Both the position numbers and the translations under genes were made by a program. A DNA stretch of 64,000 bases from JANWVO01 sp037446555 (lineage in GTDB: Bacteria > Acidobacteriota > Terriglobia > Bryobacterales > Bryobacteraceae). Where the stretch lies: the NCBI GenBank assembly GCA_037446555.1, contig JBBIIK010000002.1, forward strand, positions 186,001 through 250,000, written 5' to 3'. Below the pieces are notes generated by a model. That model did no database searches. It had not been told where the DNA came from and worked only from the letters and a program-made list of their open reading frames with translations. Positions 43,545 to 52,877 of this stretch are shown here, one piece after another. Position 1 is the first letter of the stretch; every line of letters starts with the position of its first letter.

Positions 43545-44540
43545 ATGATTCGCACCCGCGCCTACGCCCGCGCCGGCCTGATAGGCAACCCCAGCGACGG
43601 CTACTTTGGCAAGACCATTTCTCTGATAGTGAGGAATTTCCGGTCAGAGGTCACTCTGTACGAGTCGCCGCGCCTGCGCATCGTGGGCGGCCACCGCGAC
43701 CGCCTGGAATTCGAGGGCGTCGGCGATTTTCTCGAGGACGTCCGCCAGAACGGCTATTACGGCGGCGTCCGTCTCATCAAGGCGGCCATCAAGAAATTCA
43801 GCGACTGGTGCCGCCGCGCGGGCGTGCCCATGGACCGCAATTTCACGATTGAATACGACACCGACATCCCCGTCCGCGTCGGCCTGGCCGGCTCCAGCGC
43901 CATCGTCACAGCCACCATCCGCGCGCTGATGCAGTTTTACGCCGTCGACATTCCCAAGCCCGTGCTCCCGAACCTCATCCTTTCGGTGGAACTTGAGGAG
44001 CTCAGCATCGGCGCCGGGCTCCAGGACCGCGTCATCCAGGTCTACGAGGGCGTCGTCTTCATGGATTTCGACAAGACCCGCATGGAACGCGACGGGCACG
44101 GCCTCTATGAACCCCTCGATCCGGCCAACCTGCCTCCGCTGTTCGTCGCCTATCACGACAACCTCGCCGAAGGCACCGAACTCACCCATAACGATCTCCG
44201 CAGCCGCTACCAGCGCGGCGAACCCGCCGTCATGGACGCCATCCGCCAGTGGGCCGCCTGGGCGCAGGAGGCGCGTGACCTCATCGCCGCCGGCCGCGGC
44301 GCCGAAATCGGGCCTCTTCTCAACCACGCTTTCGACCTGCGCGCCCAGCTCATCCGTATCAGCCCAGGCAACATGGAACTCGTCCAGCACGGCCGCGACC
44401 TCGGCGCCTGCACGCAGTTCTGCGGCTCCGGCGGCGCCATCATCGGCGTCTACGACGGCGACCCGGAGCGGCTGGAACGCCTCCGCGCCTCCTATGCGCA
44501 GATGGGAGCCCATCTCCTCGTCCCCCGCATCCTGCCCTGA
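43545..44540 (+). CDS. GHMP kinase, glucuronokinase-like
   Basis: Seen: 331 residues. ARAGLIGNPSDGYFGKTISL at the N-terminus is the hallmark of the plant-type glucuronokinase branch of GHMP kinases. The phosphate loop follows in VGLAGSSAIVTATIRAL, and a C-terminal GSGGAIIGVYDG carries the third motif. Such enzymes phosphorylate C1 of a hexuronate or related sugar. A TATACT box at 43528-43533 may be the -10 of this gene. The adjacent galU-type nucleotidyltransferase could convert the sugar-1-phosphate to the UDP-sugar. Confidence 0.75.
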   Translation: MIRTRAYARAGLIGNPSDGYFGKTISLIVRNFRSEVTLYESPRLRIVGGHRDRLEFEGVGDFLEDVRQNGYYGGVRLIKAAIKKFSDWCRRAGVPMDRNFTIEYDTDIPVRVGLAGSSAIVTATIRALMQFYAVDIPKPVLPNLILSVELEELSIGAGLQDRVIQVYEGVVFMDFDKTRMERDGHGLYEPLDPANLPPLFVAYHDNLAEGTELTHNDLRSRYQRGEPAVMDAIRQWAAWAQEARDLIAAGRGAEIGPLLNHAFDLRAQLIRISPGNMELVQHGRDLGACTQFCGSGGAIIGVYDGDPERLERLRASYAQMGAHLLVPRILP

Positions 44541-44558
44541 CGCCTGAAGGTGATCCCC

Positions 44559-45458
44559 ATGCAAGTCCGCAAAGCCGTCATCCCCGCCGCCGGCATGGGC
44601 ACGCGCTTCCTGCCTGCCACCAAGAGCATGCCGAAGGAGATGCTGCCCATCGTCGACAAGCCCGTTCTCCAGTTTGTGCTCGAAGAAGCCGCCGAAAGCG
44701 GCATCGAGGATGTGCTCATCATCACCGGCCGCGGCAAGCAGGCCATCGAAAACCACTTCGATTACAATCCCGACCTCGAATACTTCCTCCGCAACTCCGG
44801 CAAGTCCGAGCTCGCCGACCGCGTCCGTGACATCGGCGAGACCGTGCGCATCCACTACATCCGCCAAAAGGAGCAGCTCGGCCTCGGCGACGCTATCCGC
44901 CTCGCCCGCCACCACGTCGGCCACGAGCCCTTCGCCGTTCTGCTCGGCGATACCATTATCGATCCGCCCGAGGGCCAGAAGCCTGGCCTGCGCCAGTTGA
45001 TCGACGCCTTCGAGCAGGTCCGCTCGAGCATCGTCGCCGTCCACTGCGTCCCGGCCGAGCGCGTCTCTCTTTACGGCATTGTCGACGGCGAGCCCGAACC
45101 CTTCGATCCCAACCTGCTCCGTCTGCGCCGCCTCGTCGAGAAGCCCGGGCCCGGCGAAGCCCCTTCCAACCTCGCCATCGCCGGACGCTACGTCTTCACC
45201 CCGGAGATCTTTGAGACCCTCGAGTGCACACCGCGCGGCGTCGGCGGCGAGATCCAGTTGACCGACGCCATGAACCAGCTCGCCGGAGAGCAGCCGGTCT
45301 TCGCTTTGGCCTGGCAGGCCCGCCGCTTCGACATCGGCAACCGCCTCGAATACGCCAAGTGCTTCGTGGAGTTTGCCTTGCGCCGGCCCGATACCGGCAG
45401 CGAACTCCGCGCCCACCTGTTGCGCCTCCTCTCGAACGCCTCCGGTCCGCTGCTATAA
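44559..45458 (+). CDS. galU: UTP-glucose-1-phosphate uridylyltransferase-like protein
   Basis: Seen: 299 residues. VIPAAGMGTRFLPATKSMPK is the nucleotide-binding N-terminus, then KPVLQFVLEEAAESGI, FAVLLGDTII and VEKPGPGEAPSNLAIAGRY, all typical of bacterial GalU. It makes UDP-glucose for envelope polysaccharide and may accept another sugar phosphate from the upstream kinase. The ATG at 44559 has AAGGTGA just upstream; a GTG lies at 44550. The stop codon (45456-45458) lies inside the -10 of the ffh promoter. Confidence 0.9.
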   Translation: MQVRKAVIPAAGMGTRFLPATKSMPKEMLPIVDKPVLQFVLEEAAESGIEDVLIITGRGKQAIENHFDYNPDLEYFLRNSGKSELADRVRDIGETVRIHYIRQKEQLGLGDAIRLARHHVGHEPFAVLLGDTIIDPPEGQKPGLRQLIDAFEQVRSSIVAVHCVPAERVSLYGIVDGEPEPFDPNLLRLRRLVEKPGPGEAPSNLAIAGRYVFTPEIFETLECTPRGVGGEIQLTDAMNQLAGEQPVFALAWQARRFDIGNRLEYAKCFVEFALRRPDTGSELRAHLLRLLSNASGPLL

Positions 45459-45459
45459 T
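45451..45459 (+). promoter_or_regulatory. Extended -10 promoter of the ffh operon, overlapping the galU stop
   Basis: Seen: TGCTATAAT at 45451-45459, an extended -10 with consensus TATAAT. The -35 region is poor. The galU stop TAA is embedded in the element. The leader of about 140 bases holds hairpins CCGCT/AGCGG (45468-45482) and CGCGCGA/TCGCGCG (45508-45530). Confidence 0.65.
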
Positions 45460-45605
45460 GGGAAAGCCCGCTGAAAAAGCGGACGTGTGTCGGTTCCTGC
45501 GTTTGCACGCGCGACCACCTAGTTCGCGCGGCCTTGTACCCCTGACCGGTTTGGCATCCTCGGGGCGTTGCAAAGCGCAGGCGCGTGTGTGCGGCGGTAA
45601 TACCG

Positions 45606-46958
<1,353 letters not shown>

Positions 46959-46998
46959 GGGCGGGCGGCGCAAGGATTCTTCAGGAGAAGCAAACACC

Positions 46999-47259
46999 AT
47001 GTTGATGATCCGTCTGGCGCGCTTCGGCGCCAAGAAAAAACCCACCTACCGCGTGGTGGTCATCGAGAAGCAGCGCGCGCGGGACTCCAGGGCCATCGAG
47101 GTCGTCGGCCACTACAACCCGGTCGCCGATCCGGCTGTGGTCGAACTCAAACATGACCGCATCGAGCACTGGGTCCGCAACGGCGCGCAGCTTTCCGATA
47201 CCGTCGCCCGGCTGCTCAAGCAGAATCCCGCTCCGGCTGCGGAACAGCCCGTCGCCTGA
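46999..47259 (+). CDS. rpsP: 30S ribosomal protein S16
   Basis: Seen: 86 residues, MLMIRLARFGAKKKPTYRVV and then VVGHYNPVADP, with the usual alanine/proline tail. ATG at 46999 after CAGGAGAAG. It lies 40 bases after ffh, in the conserved ffh-rpsP-khpA-rimM order seen in many bacteria. Confidence 0.97.
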   Translation: MLMIRLARFGAKKKPTYRVVVIEKQRARDSRAIEVVGHYNPVADPAVVELKHDRIEHWVRNGAQLSDTVARLLKQNPAPAAEQPVA

Positions 47260-47336
47260 GCCTCCCCCTCCCCGCGCGGATGGCTGTTCGTCCACAGCCG
47301 TTCGTGCTAGGATCGAGGCAGAAAGAGGTCCTCGCG

Positions 47337-47576
47337 ATGGCTGGCATCAAAGAGTTGGTCGAGGAAATTGCGAAAGCTCTGGTCGATATCCCGGAAGAGG
47401 TGCACGTTCGCGAGGTGCAGGGAGAGCAGGTGACCGTGCTCGAATTGCGCGTGGCCCCCAGCGATCTCGGCAAAGTGATCGGCAAGCAGGGCCGCACCGC
47501 GCGTTCGATCCGCACCTTGCTGGGCGCCGCCGGAATGAAATTGAACCGGCGTTTTACGCTGGAAATTCTGGAATAA
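47337..47576 (+). CDS. khpA: KH-domain RNA-binding protein KhpA
   Basis: Seen: 79 residues with the KH motif GKVIGKQGRTARSIRTLL near the middle. Family members bind RNA and work with KhpB on ribosome or cell-wall control. Its TAA stop directly abuts the ATG of rimM. Confidence 0.95.
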   Translation: MAGIKELVEEIAKALVDIPEEVHVREVQGEQVTVLELRVAPSDLGKVIGKQGRTARSIRTLLGAAGMKLNRRFTLEILE

Positions 47577-48275
47577 ATGCCGGACGAGCTCGCCCGCGGG
47601 GCCGGCTGGATTTCGGTCGCCCGGCTGGGAAAATGCCGGGGGCTCAAGGGCGAGGTTTTCGGCGATGTCTGGAATCCGCCCGAAAGCTACCGCTGGCTGA
47701 AACGGGCCTGGATCCGGAATCCCGAAGGAGAATTTCTTTTTCAGGGAAGCCCTCTGGAGGTGCTCGAGGCGCGCCCTTGGCGCGGCCGCCTCGTCCTCCG
47801 CTTTTCGGGCGTCGATACTCCCGAGGCGGCCAGGGTGCTGGCAGGCTGTGAGGCGGTGGTTCCCCGCGCGGAGCTGCCGGCGCTGCCCGATGGCGAGTTC
47901 TATCTGTCGGACCTGCTCGGCTGCGCGGTCATGGACCGCCGCACCGGCGCCCTCGCAGGCACGGTCTCGGGCTGGCAGGACTTCGGCGGCGCTGTTGTGC
48001 TGGAAGTGACGCCCGCCGGCGCCGCCGGCGGCGATCCGGTCTGGATTCCCTTCACGCGGGCCATCTGCGTGGAAATCCGGCCCGAACAGGGCCGGCTGGT
48101 GATCGATCCGCCGGAAGGTTTGCTGGAATTGAACCGTTCTGAACAGGCTGCAAACGAGCCCTACGATGATCTTTCACGTGCTGACGATATTCCCGGAATT
48201 CTTCCGCGGCCCGTTCGAGCACGGCGTCGTCGCCCGCGCCCTCACCGCGGGCCGGCTCAACATCCGCATCCATAA
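47577..48275 (+). CDS. rimM: Ribosome maturation factor RimM with an extended C-terminus
   Basis: Seen: 232 residues against about 170 usually. The N-terminus (WISVARLGKCRGLKGEVFGD), the PRC-barrel segment (FYLSDLLGCAVMDRR) and the typical end (PFTRAICVEIRPEQGRLVID) are present. The frame then stays open for a further 50 residues and ends 110 bases inside trmD. The extra tail is Arg/Pro-rich and looks like out-of-frame trmD sequence. RimM helps 16S 3' domain assembly. The start directly follows khpA. Confidence 0.9.
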   Translation: MPDELARGAGWISVARLGKCRGLKGEVFGDVWNPPESYRWLKRAWIRNPEGEFLFQGSPLEVLEARPWRGRLVLRFSGVDTPEAARVLAGCEAVVPRAELPALPDGEFYLSDLLGCAVMDRRTGALAGTVSGWQDFGGAVVLEVTPAGAAGGDPVWIPFTRAICVEIRPEQGRLVIDPPEGLLELNRSEQAANEPYDDLSRADDIPGILPRPVRARRRRPRPHRGPAQHPHP

Positions 48276-48945
48276 TCTGCGCGACTGGGCCCACGACTTC
48301 CACCGCACCGTCGACGACCGTCCCTTCGGCGGCGGCGCCGGAATGGTGCTGAAGCCAGAGCCTCTGTTCGACGCCGTGGAATCCATCCTCCCGGCGCGCG
48401 ACCCCGCCCGCCACCGCGTCGTCCTGCTCTCGGCGCAGGGCCGCTTGTTCACCCAGCCCGGCGCGCAGCGGCTTGCCGCCTTCGACGAGGTCGTCCTGAT
48501 CTGCGGCCGCTATGAGGGCGTCGACGAGCGTGTCAGCCTCTATCTGGCCGATGAAGAGATCTCGATCGGCAACTACGTCCTGAGCGGCGGCGAACTCGCT
48601 GCCGCTGTCGTCGTTGATGCCACGGCGCGCCTCCTGCCCGGCGTGCTGGGCAACGAGGAATCCTCCGAATGGGAGTCCTTCTCCTCCCCGGACCCGGACC
48701 GCCCGTTGGGCATCCTCGACTGCCCCCACTACACGCGTCCCGCCGAGTTCCGCGGCTGGCGCGTCCCCGATGTCCTGCTCGGCGGCAATCACGCCGAGAT
48801 CCGCAAATGGCGGCGCCAGGCCGCCGAAGAGAAAACCCGGCGAATGCGCCCGGACCTGCTCGCCCCCCAGGCCTCTCCGGCCCCGGCCGGCGGGTCCGGC
48901 AGCCAGACGCCCCAATGTGACACCATAGAAAGAAGCGAACACTGA
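48166..48945 (+). CDS. trmD: tRNA (guanine-N1)-methyltransferase
   Basis: Makes m1G37 in tRNA, preventing frameshifts. Seen: 259 residues. MIFHVLTIFPEFF is at the start. LICGRYEGVDERV and EEISIGNYVLSGGELAAAVV form the knotted SPOUT core, and YTRPAEFRGWRVPDVLLGGN follows. The ATG at 48166 matches the family start although rimM is still open in another frame to 48275. The tail of about 30 residues is Pro/Ser-rich. Confidence 0.97.
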   Translation: MIFHVLTIFPEFFRGPFEHGVVARALTAGRLNIRIHNLRDWAHDFHRTVDDRPFGGGAGMVLKPEPLFDAVESILPARDPARHRVVLLSAQGRLFTQPGAQRLAAFDEVVLICGRYEGVDERVSLYLADEEISIGNYVLSGGELAAAVVVDATARLLPGVLGNEESSEWESFSSPDPDRPLGILDCPHYTRPAEFRGWRVPDVLLGGNHAEIRKWRRQAAEEKTRRMRPDLLAPQASPAPAGGSGSQTPQCDTIERSEH

Positions 48946-48957
48946 GGAATCCGTCCC

Positions 48958-49308
48958 ATGATCAGCCCGTACCTGAGCAAAGTCATCAACAAGCGCAAGC
49001 GGACCGATCTGCCCGAGATCCGCATCGGCGACACCGTGCGCGTCCACGTCAAGATCAAGGAGGGCGACAAGGAACGCCTCCAGGCCTTTGAAGGCACCGT
49101 GATCGCACGCAAGAACAGCGGACTCGGCGAGACCATCACCGTCCGCAAGATCAGCTTCGGCCAGGGCGTCGAGCGCATCTTCCCGATCCATGCGCCCGTC
49201 ATCGACCACATCGACGTCGTGCGCAGCGGACGCGTCCGCCGCGCCAAGCTTTACTACCTCCGCAACCTCCGCGGCAAGGCCGCACGCCTGCGCGAGCGCG
49301 AACAGTAA
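48958..49308 (+). CDS. rplS: 50S ribosomal protein L19
   Basis: Seen: 116 residues with EIRIGDTVRVHVKIKEGDK, FEGTVIARKNSG, ITVRKISFGQGVERIFPIHA and the basic C-terminus KLYYLRNLRGKAARL. ATG at 48958, 12 bases after trmD. Full length. Confidence 0.98.
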   Translation: MISPYLSKVINKRKRTDLPEIRIGDTVRVHVKIKEGDKERLQAFEGTVIARKNSGLGETITVRKISFGQGVERIFPIHAPVIDHIDVVRSGRVRRAKLYYLRNLRGKAARLREREQ

Positions 49309-49324
49309 GCCGGGAAGCGCCGCC

Positions 49325-49939
49325 GTGCGCGCGACCATGCTGCTGGAAGACCGGTTGCGCCGGCAAGGTTTCACACGCGTCGCCGGGGCCGACGAGGCTG
49401 GCCGTGGCTGCCTCTTCGGCCCCGTCTTCGCCGCTGCCGTCATCCTCGATCCCTCGCGCCCCGTGCCCGGTCTCGCCGACAGCAAGACTCTCACGCCCGA
49501 ACGCCGCCAGTCCCTTTCCATCCTGATCCGCGAGCGCGCCCTCGCCTTCGCCGTCGCTTCCGCCTCTGCCGCGGAAATCGACCGCCTCAACATCCGCGAG
49601 GCCTCCCGCCTCGCCATCCGCCGCGCCGTCGAGAGCCTCCGCCCGCCGTGCGATTATCTTCTTGTGGACGCCCTCCCCATCGATTGCCCCGTCCCCCAGC
49701 AGGCCCTCGTCAAGGGCGACGCCCGCGTTGCCTGCATCGCCGCCGCCTCCATCCTGGCCAAGACCGGGCGCGACGCCCTCATGCTGGAACTCGACGCCCG
49801 CTACCCCGGCTACGGCATCGCCCGCCACAAGGGATACGGCACTCCGGAGCACCTCGCCGCCCTGCGCGCCTTCGGCCCCACGCCGCTCCATCGCCGCAGC
49901 TTCTCGCCCGTTCTGGAGGCATTGCAGGGCGCTCTATGA
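49325..49939 (+). CDS. rnhB: Ribonuclease HII
   Basis: Cleaves RNA in RNA-DNA hybrids. Seen: 204 residues. The active-site aspartates are in GADEAGRGCLFGPV and YLLVDALP. DSKTLTPERR, KGDARVACIAAASILAK and YGIARHKGYGTPEHL are also typical. The GTG at 49325 is 7 bases after GGGAAG; an ATG four codons later (49337) is also possible. The stop overlaps the next start as ATGA. Confidence 0.95.
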   Translation: MRATMLLEDRLRRQGFTRVAGADEAGRGCLFGPVFAAAVILDPSRPVPGLADSKTLTPERRQSLSILIRERALAFAVASASAAEIDRLNIREASRLAIRRAVESLRPPCDYLLVDALPIDCPVPQQALVKGDARVACIAAASILAKTGRDALMLELDARYPGYGIARHKGYGTPEHLAALRAFGPTPLHRRSFSPVLEALQGAL

Positions 49940-50229
49940 GTTCCTCCCCGCCCGCTCCGGCGCCACCGCAGGATCGTCTCACCTGGTTCGAAAAACTCTC
50001 TTACGCCGTCTTCTGCATCTTCACTCTCGAAGTCGGACTCTTTCTGCTCATCTATCCGTGGATGCATCCTGTCTGGTCGCAGAACTCCCTCTTCCACCTT
50101 GTGCCCCAATGGCACCCCTTCTTCATGAGCAACTACTTCCGCGGCGCCGTCAGCGGCCTCGGCCTCCTCAACCTCATCATCAGCGCCTCCCACACCCTGC
50201 GCCTCCCCCGCGTTCTCTTCCGCCGCTGA
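49936..50229 (+). CDS. Small two-helix membrane protein of unknown function
   Basis: Seen: 97 residues. A Pro-rich N-terminus precedes one helix (YAVFCIFTLEVGLFLLIYPW), a polar stretch of aromatics (HPVWSQNSLFHLVPQWHPFF) and a second hydrophobic helix (GAVSGLGLLNLIISA). The ATG at 49936 overlaps the rnhB stop. No family recognised. The tight coupling to rnhB suggests it is made in the same transcript as the ribosomal genes. Confidence 0.7.
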   Translation: MSSSPPAPAPPQDRLTWFEKLSYAVFCIFTLEVGLFLLIYPWMHPVWSQNSLFHLVPQWHPFFMSNYFRGAVSGLGLLNLIISASHTLRLPRVLFRR

Positions 50230-50236
50230 CCCGCGC

Positions 50237-51280
50237 TTACGCCGCCGTGTAGCTGCCCGCTCCGGCGCGGAAACACAACCGCCCGCCATCCCCGGCCGGT
50301 TCCACCTGCACCACTTCGCCCGGGCGCGCCAGCCCCTCCAGCACCACGCGCGCCAGCGGCTGAATCACATGCCGGTGCATGGTCCGCTTCAGCTCCCGCG
50401 CCCCGTACTCCGCGCTCGTCCCCTGCTCGAGCAGAAACCGCCGCGCCTCGGCCGTCAGCGAGAGCCGGAAGGCCGCCTCCCCCAACCGGCCCTCGATGTG
50501 CCGGTGCAGCTCCTCCAGTTGCAGGTCCAGGATCCGCTCGAACGCCTCCGCATCCAGCGGACGGTAGGTGAGAATCCGGTCGATGCGGTTCACGAACTCC
50601 GGCGAAAAGCGCTTCTTCACCGCGCCCAGCGCCACCCGCTCCAGCGTCCGCTCCGCCGCCTCCGCCGGCGCCGCCGCAGCCAGCCCGAACCGCTGCCGCG
50701 TCTGCCGCGCCATCTCCCGCGCTCCCAGGTTCGAGGTCAGGAAGATCAGGCTGCGCTCGAAGTTCACCGTCGTGTTGTCGCCCAGCTTCAGCGCCGCCTT
50801 GTCCAGCACGCCCAGCAGCAGCCGGCCTAGCGATGCCGCCGCCTTCTCGATCTCGTCGAACAGCACGATCGAAAGGCTCGACCGCTCGCTTGCCACCGCG
50901 TTCAGCTTCGTCTGCGTCAGCATCGGCTGCGTCTCGCGGTGGCCGATATAGCCCGGCGGCGCCCCGATCAGCCGCGCCACTTCATGCTCCAGCTGGAACT
51001 CCCCGCAGTCGATCCGCAGCACGTGCCGATCGCTGCCGTGCAGCGCCTCGGCCAGCGCCTCCACCGTCCGGGTCTTGCCAGTTCCTGTCGGCCCAAGCAG
51101 CAGAAACACTCCCACCGGCCGCCCCGCCGGCGAAAGCCCCGCCTCATACAGCTCAACATACGGAACGATAGCCCGGATCGCCTCCTCCTGTCCCACCACG
51201 CGCCTCAACAGGCGGTGCGCCAGCGGCGGCGGGCCGCCGGCCGGCTCTTCCCGCCGCAGCGGGATCACAGGGGCTCGCAT
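50237..51280 (-). CDS. Single-domain ClpA/ClpB-D2-like AAA+ ATPase
   Basis: Seen: 347 residues. A ClpB-D2-like AAA+ module has Walker A GPTGTGKTRTVEAL, pore loop PPGYIGH, Walker B SIVLFDEIEKA and sensor-1 LIFLTSNLG. PEFVNRIDRILTYRPL and a C-terminal D2-small domain (GTSAEYGARELKRTMHRHV) follow. The usual N-domain and first AAA module are absent, so it is far shorter than ClpA/B. It may act as an unfoldase with a separate partner, which is not adjacent. It converges on the small membrane protein gene upstream. Confidence 0.82.
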   Translation of the reverse strand: MRAPVIPLRREEPAGGPPPLAHRLLRRVVGQEEAIRAIVPYVELYEAGLSPAGRPVGVFLLLGPTGTGKTRTVEALAEALHGSDRHVLRIDCGEFQLEHEVARLIGAPPGYIGHRETQPMLTQTKLNAVASERSSLSIVLFDEIEKAAASLGRLLLGVLDKAALKLGDNTTVNFERSLIFLTSNLGAREMARQTRQRFGLAAAAPAEAAERTLERVALGAVKKRFSPEFVNRIDRILTYRPLDAEAFERILDLQLEELHRHIEGRLGEAAFRLSLTAEARRFLLEQGTSAEYGARELKRTMHRHVIQPLARVVLEGLARPGEVVQVEPAGDGGRLCFRAGAGSYTAA

Positions 51281-51372
51281 GCGCGCCTTTCACCTCCGCG
51301 CGCATTGTACACGCGCCCGGCAAGACGCCCCGCCTTCTCCGGCCCCGCTCCTCACTCCGGAACCGCCGCTTC

Positions 51373-52503
51373 TCAGGCCCCGGAAGCCGTCAGAAATGAA
51401 TGAATTGCCCGCAGAATCCGCTCGCTGGCGCGCCCGTCCCCGAAAGGATTGCGAACTCGTGTGAACGCCTCCCTCGCTTCGGCCGAATCCAGCAGCCGCC
51501 CGGCGCTGAAGACGATCCGGTCCGGATCGGTCCCCACCAGGATCGCCGCGCCCGCCTCCACTGCCTCCTGCCGCTCCGTCTTCTCCCGCATCACCAGAAC
51601 CGGCTTGCCGAACGACGGCCCCTCCTCCTGCACTCCGCCGCTGTCCGTCAGCAGAATGTCCGCCCGCCGCATCAGGTCCACAAAGGGCACGTAGTCGAGC
51701 GGTTCCACCAGGCTCACTCCCTCCACCCCGCCCAGCATCCGCTCCACCACTTCCCGCACGTTCGGATTCGGATGCACCGGGTACACAATCTCCACGTCGC
51801 CCCGTCCAGCGAGCCGCCGCACCGCCTCGCAGATCCGCACAAACCCCTCGCCGAAGCTCTCCCGCCGGTGCGCCGTCATCAGGATCAGCTTTTTTCCAGC
51901 AGCCGGCACAGCGCCGTCAAAGCCCTGCCACTCGCCTCTGTCCAGCCGCTCGCGCACATACAGCAGGGCGTCGATCCCCGTGTTGCCGGTGACGTGGATC
52001 CGCTCCCTTTCCACGCCCTCGCGCAGCAGGTTCTCCGCCGCCCGCGGCGTCGGCGCAAAGTGCAACGCCGCCAGCCGCCCCGCAAGCACCCGGTTCATCT
52101 CTTCGGGAAACGGCTGCGTCAAGTCCCCTGTGCGCAGCCCCGCCTCCACATGTCCCGATGGAATCCGCCGGTGGAAACTGGCGAGCGCTCCCGCCATCGT
52201 CGTCGTCGTGTCGCCCTGCACCAGGACGAAGTCCGGCTGCTCATCCTTCAGCACCGGATCCAGCCGTTCGAGGATTCGCGCCGTCAGCGCGTTCATCGGC
52301 TGGTCCGGCGCCATCACGTCAAGATCATGATCCGGCGCCACCCCGAACCGCCCGAGCATCAAGTCCAGCATCTCGCGGTGCTGCGCCGTCACGCACACCC
52401 GCGCCTCGAATTCTTCGCGCTCGCGCATCCTCAGGATCACCGGGCACAGCTTCACCGCCTCGGGACGCGTGCCGAAGACGAATAGAACCTTGTACCGCTT
52501 CAT
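51373..52503 (-). CDS. wecB: UDP-N-acetylglucosamine 2-epimerase
   Basis: Interconverts UDP-GlcNAc and UDP-ManNAc for envelope glycans. Seen: 376 residues. FVFGTRPEAVKLCPVILRM, VQGDTTTTMAGALASFH and GHVEAGLRTGDLTQPFPEE are the conserved N-terminal blocks. TAHRRESFGEGF, YPVHPNPNVR and LTDSGGVQEEGPSFGKP are those of the second domain. Full length. It is on the same strand as infA, 48 bases after its stop. No wecC is adjacent. Confidence 0.95.
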   Translation of the reverse strand: MKRYKVLFVFGTRPEAVKLCPVILRMREREEFEARVCVTAQHREMLDLMLGRFGVAPDHDLDVMAPDQPMNALTARILERLDPVLKDEQPDFVLVQGDTTTTMAGALASFHRRIPSGHVEAGLRTGDLTQPFPEEMNRVLAGRLAALHFAPTPRAAENLLREGVERERIHVTGNTGIDALLYVRERLDRGEWQGFDGAVPAAGKKLILMTAHRRESFGEGFVRICEAVRRLAGRGDVEIVYPVHPNPNVREVVERMLGGVEGVSLVEPLDYVPFVDLMRRADILLTDSGGVQEEGPSFGKPVLVMREKTERQEAVEAGAAILVGTDPDRIVFSAGRLLDSAEAREAFTRVRNPFGDGRASERILRAIHSFLTASGA

Positions 52504-52551
52504 CGGATCAGCCGCGCCGCTCGGCGTGCGGCCCTGCGTTTCGGAGGGGGC

Positions 52552-52776
52552 TTACTTGTGACGGTACGTGATGCGCCCTTTGGTCAGATCGTACGGCGAC
52601 ATCTCCAGGGTCACCCGGTCGCCCGCCAGCACCCGGATGCGGTTCCTTCTCAGTTTCCCCGCCAGATGCGCCAGCACCACCCGGCTCTGGTCCTGGTCGA
52701 GCTGCACGCTGAAAAGCCCGCTGGGGAATTTCTCCACCACCGTGCCGGTCACCTCAATGCAATCTTCCTTGCTCAT
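52552..52776 (-). CDS. infA: Translation initiation factor IF-1
   Basis: Seen: 74 residues of an OB fold (MSKEDCIEVTGTVVEKFP, then VLAHLAGKLRRNRIRVLAGD and MSPYDLTKGRITYRHK). It starts on ATG at 52776 with CAGGAGG upstream. It stands apart from ribosomal-protein operons. Whether the genome has a second infA cannot be told. Confidence 0.97.
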   Translation of the reverse strand: MSKEDCIEVTGTVVEKFPSGLFSVQLDQDQSRVVLAHLAGKLRRNRIRVLAGDRVTLEMSPYDLTKGRITYRHK

Positions 52777-52877
52777 CGTCCTCCTGTGAAACGTGGATCT
52801 TGGCGCGCGGCGCAAAGGCCGGATTCGCGCATTCCCAGTATATCCCACCCCCATTTCAACCGAATTTCCGCGCCGCA

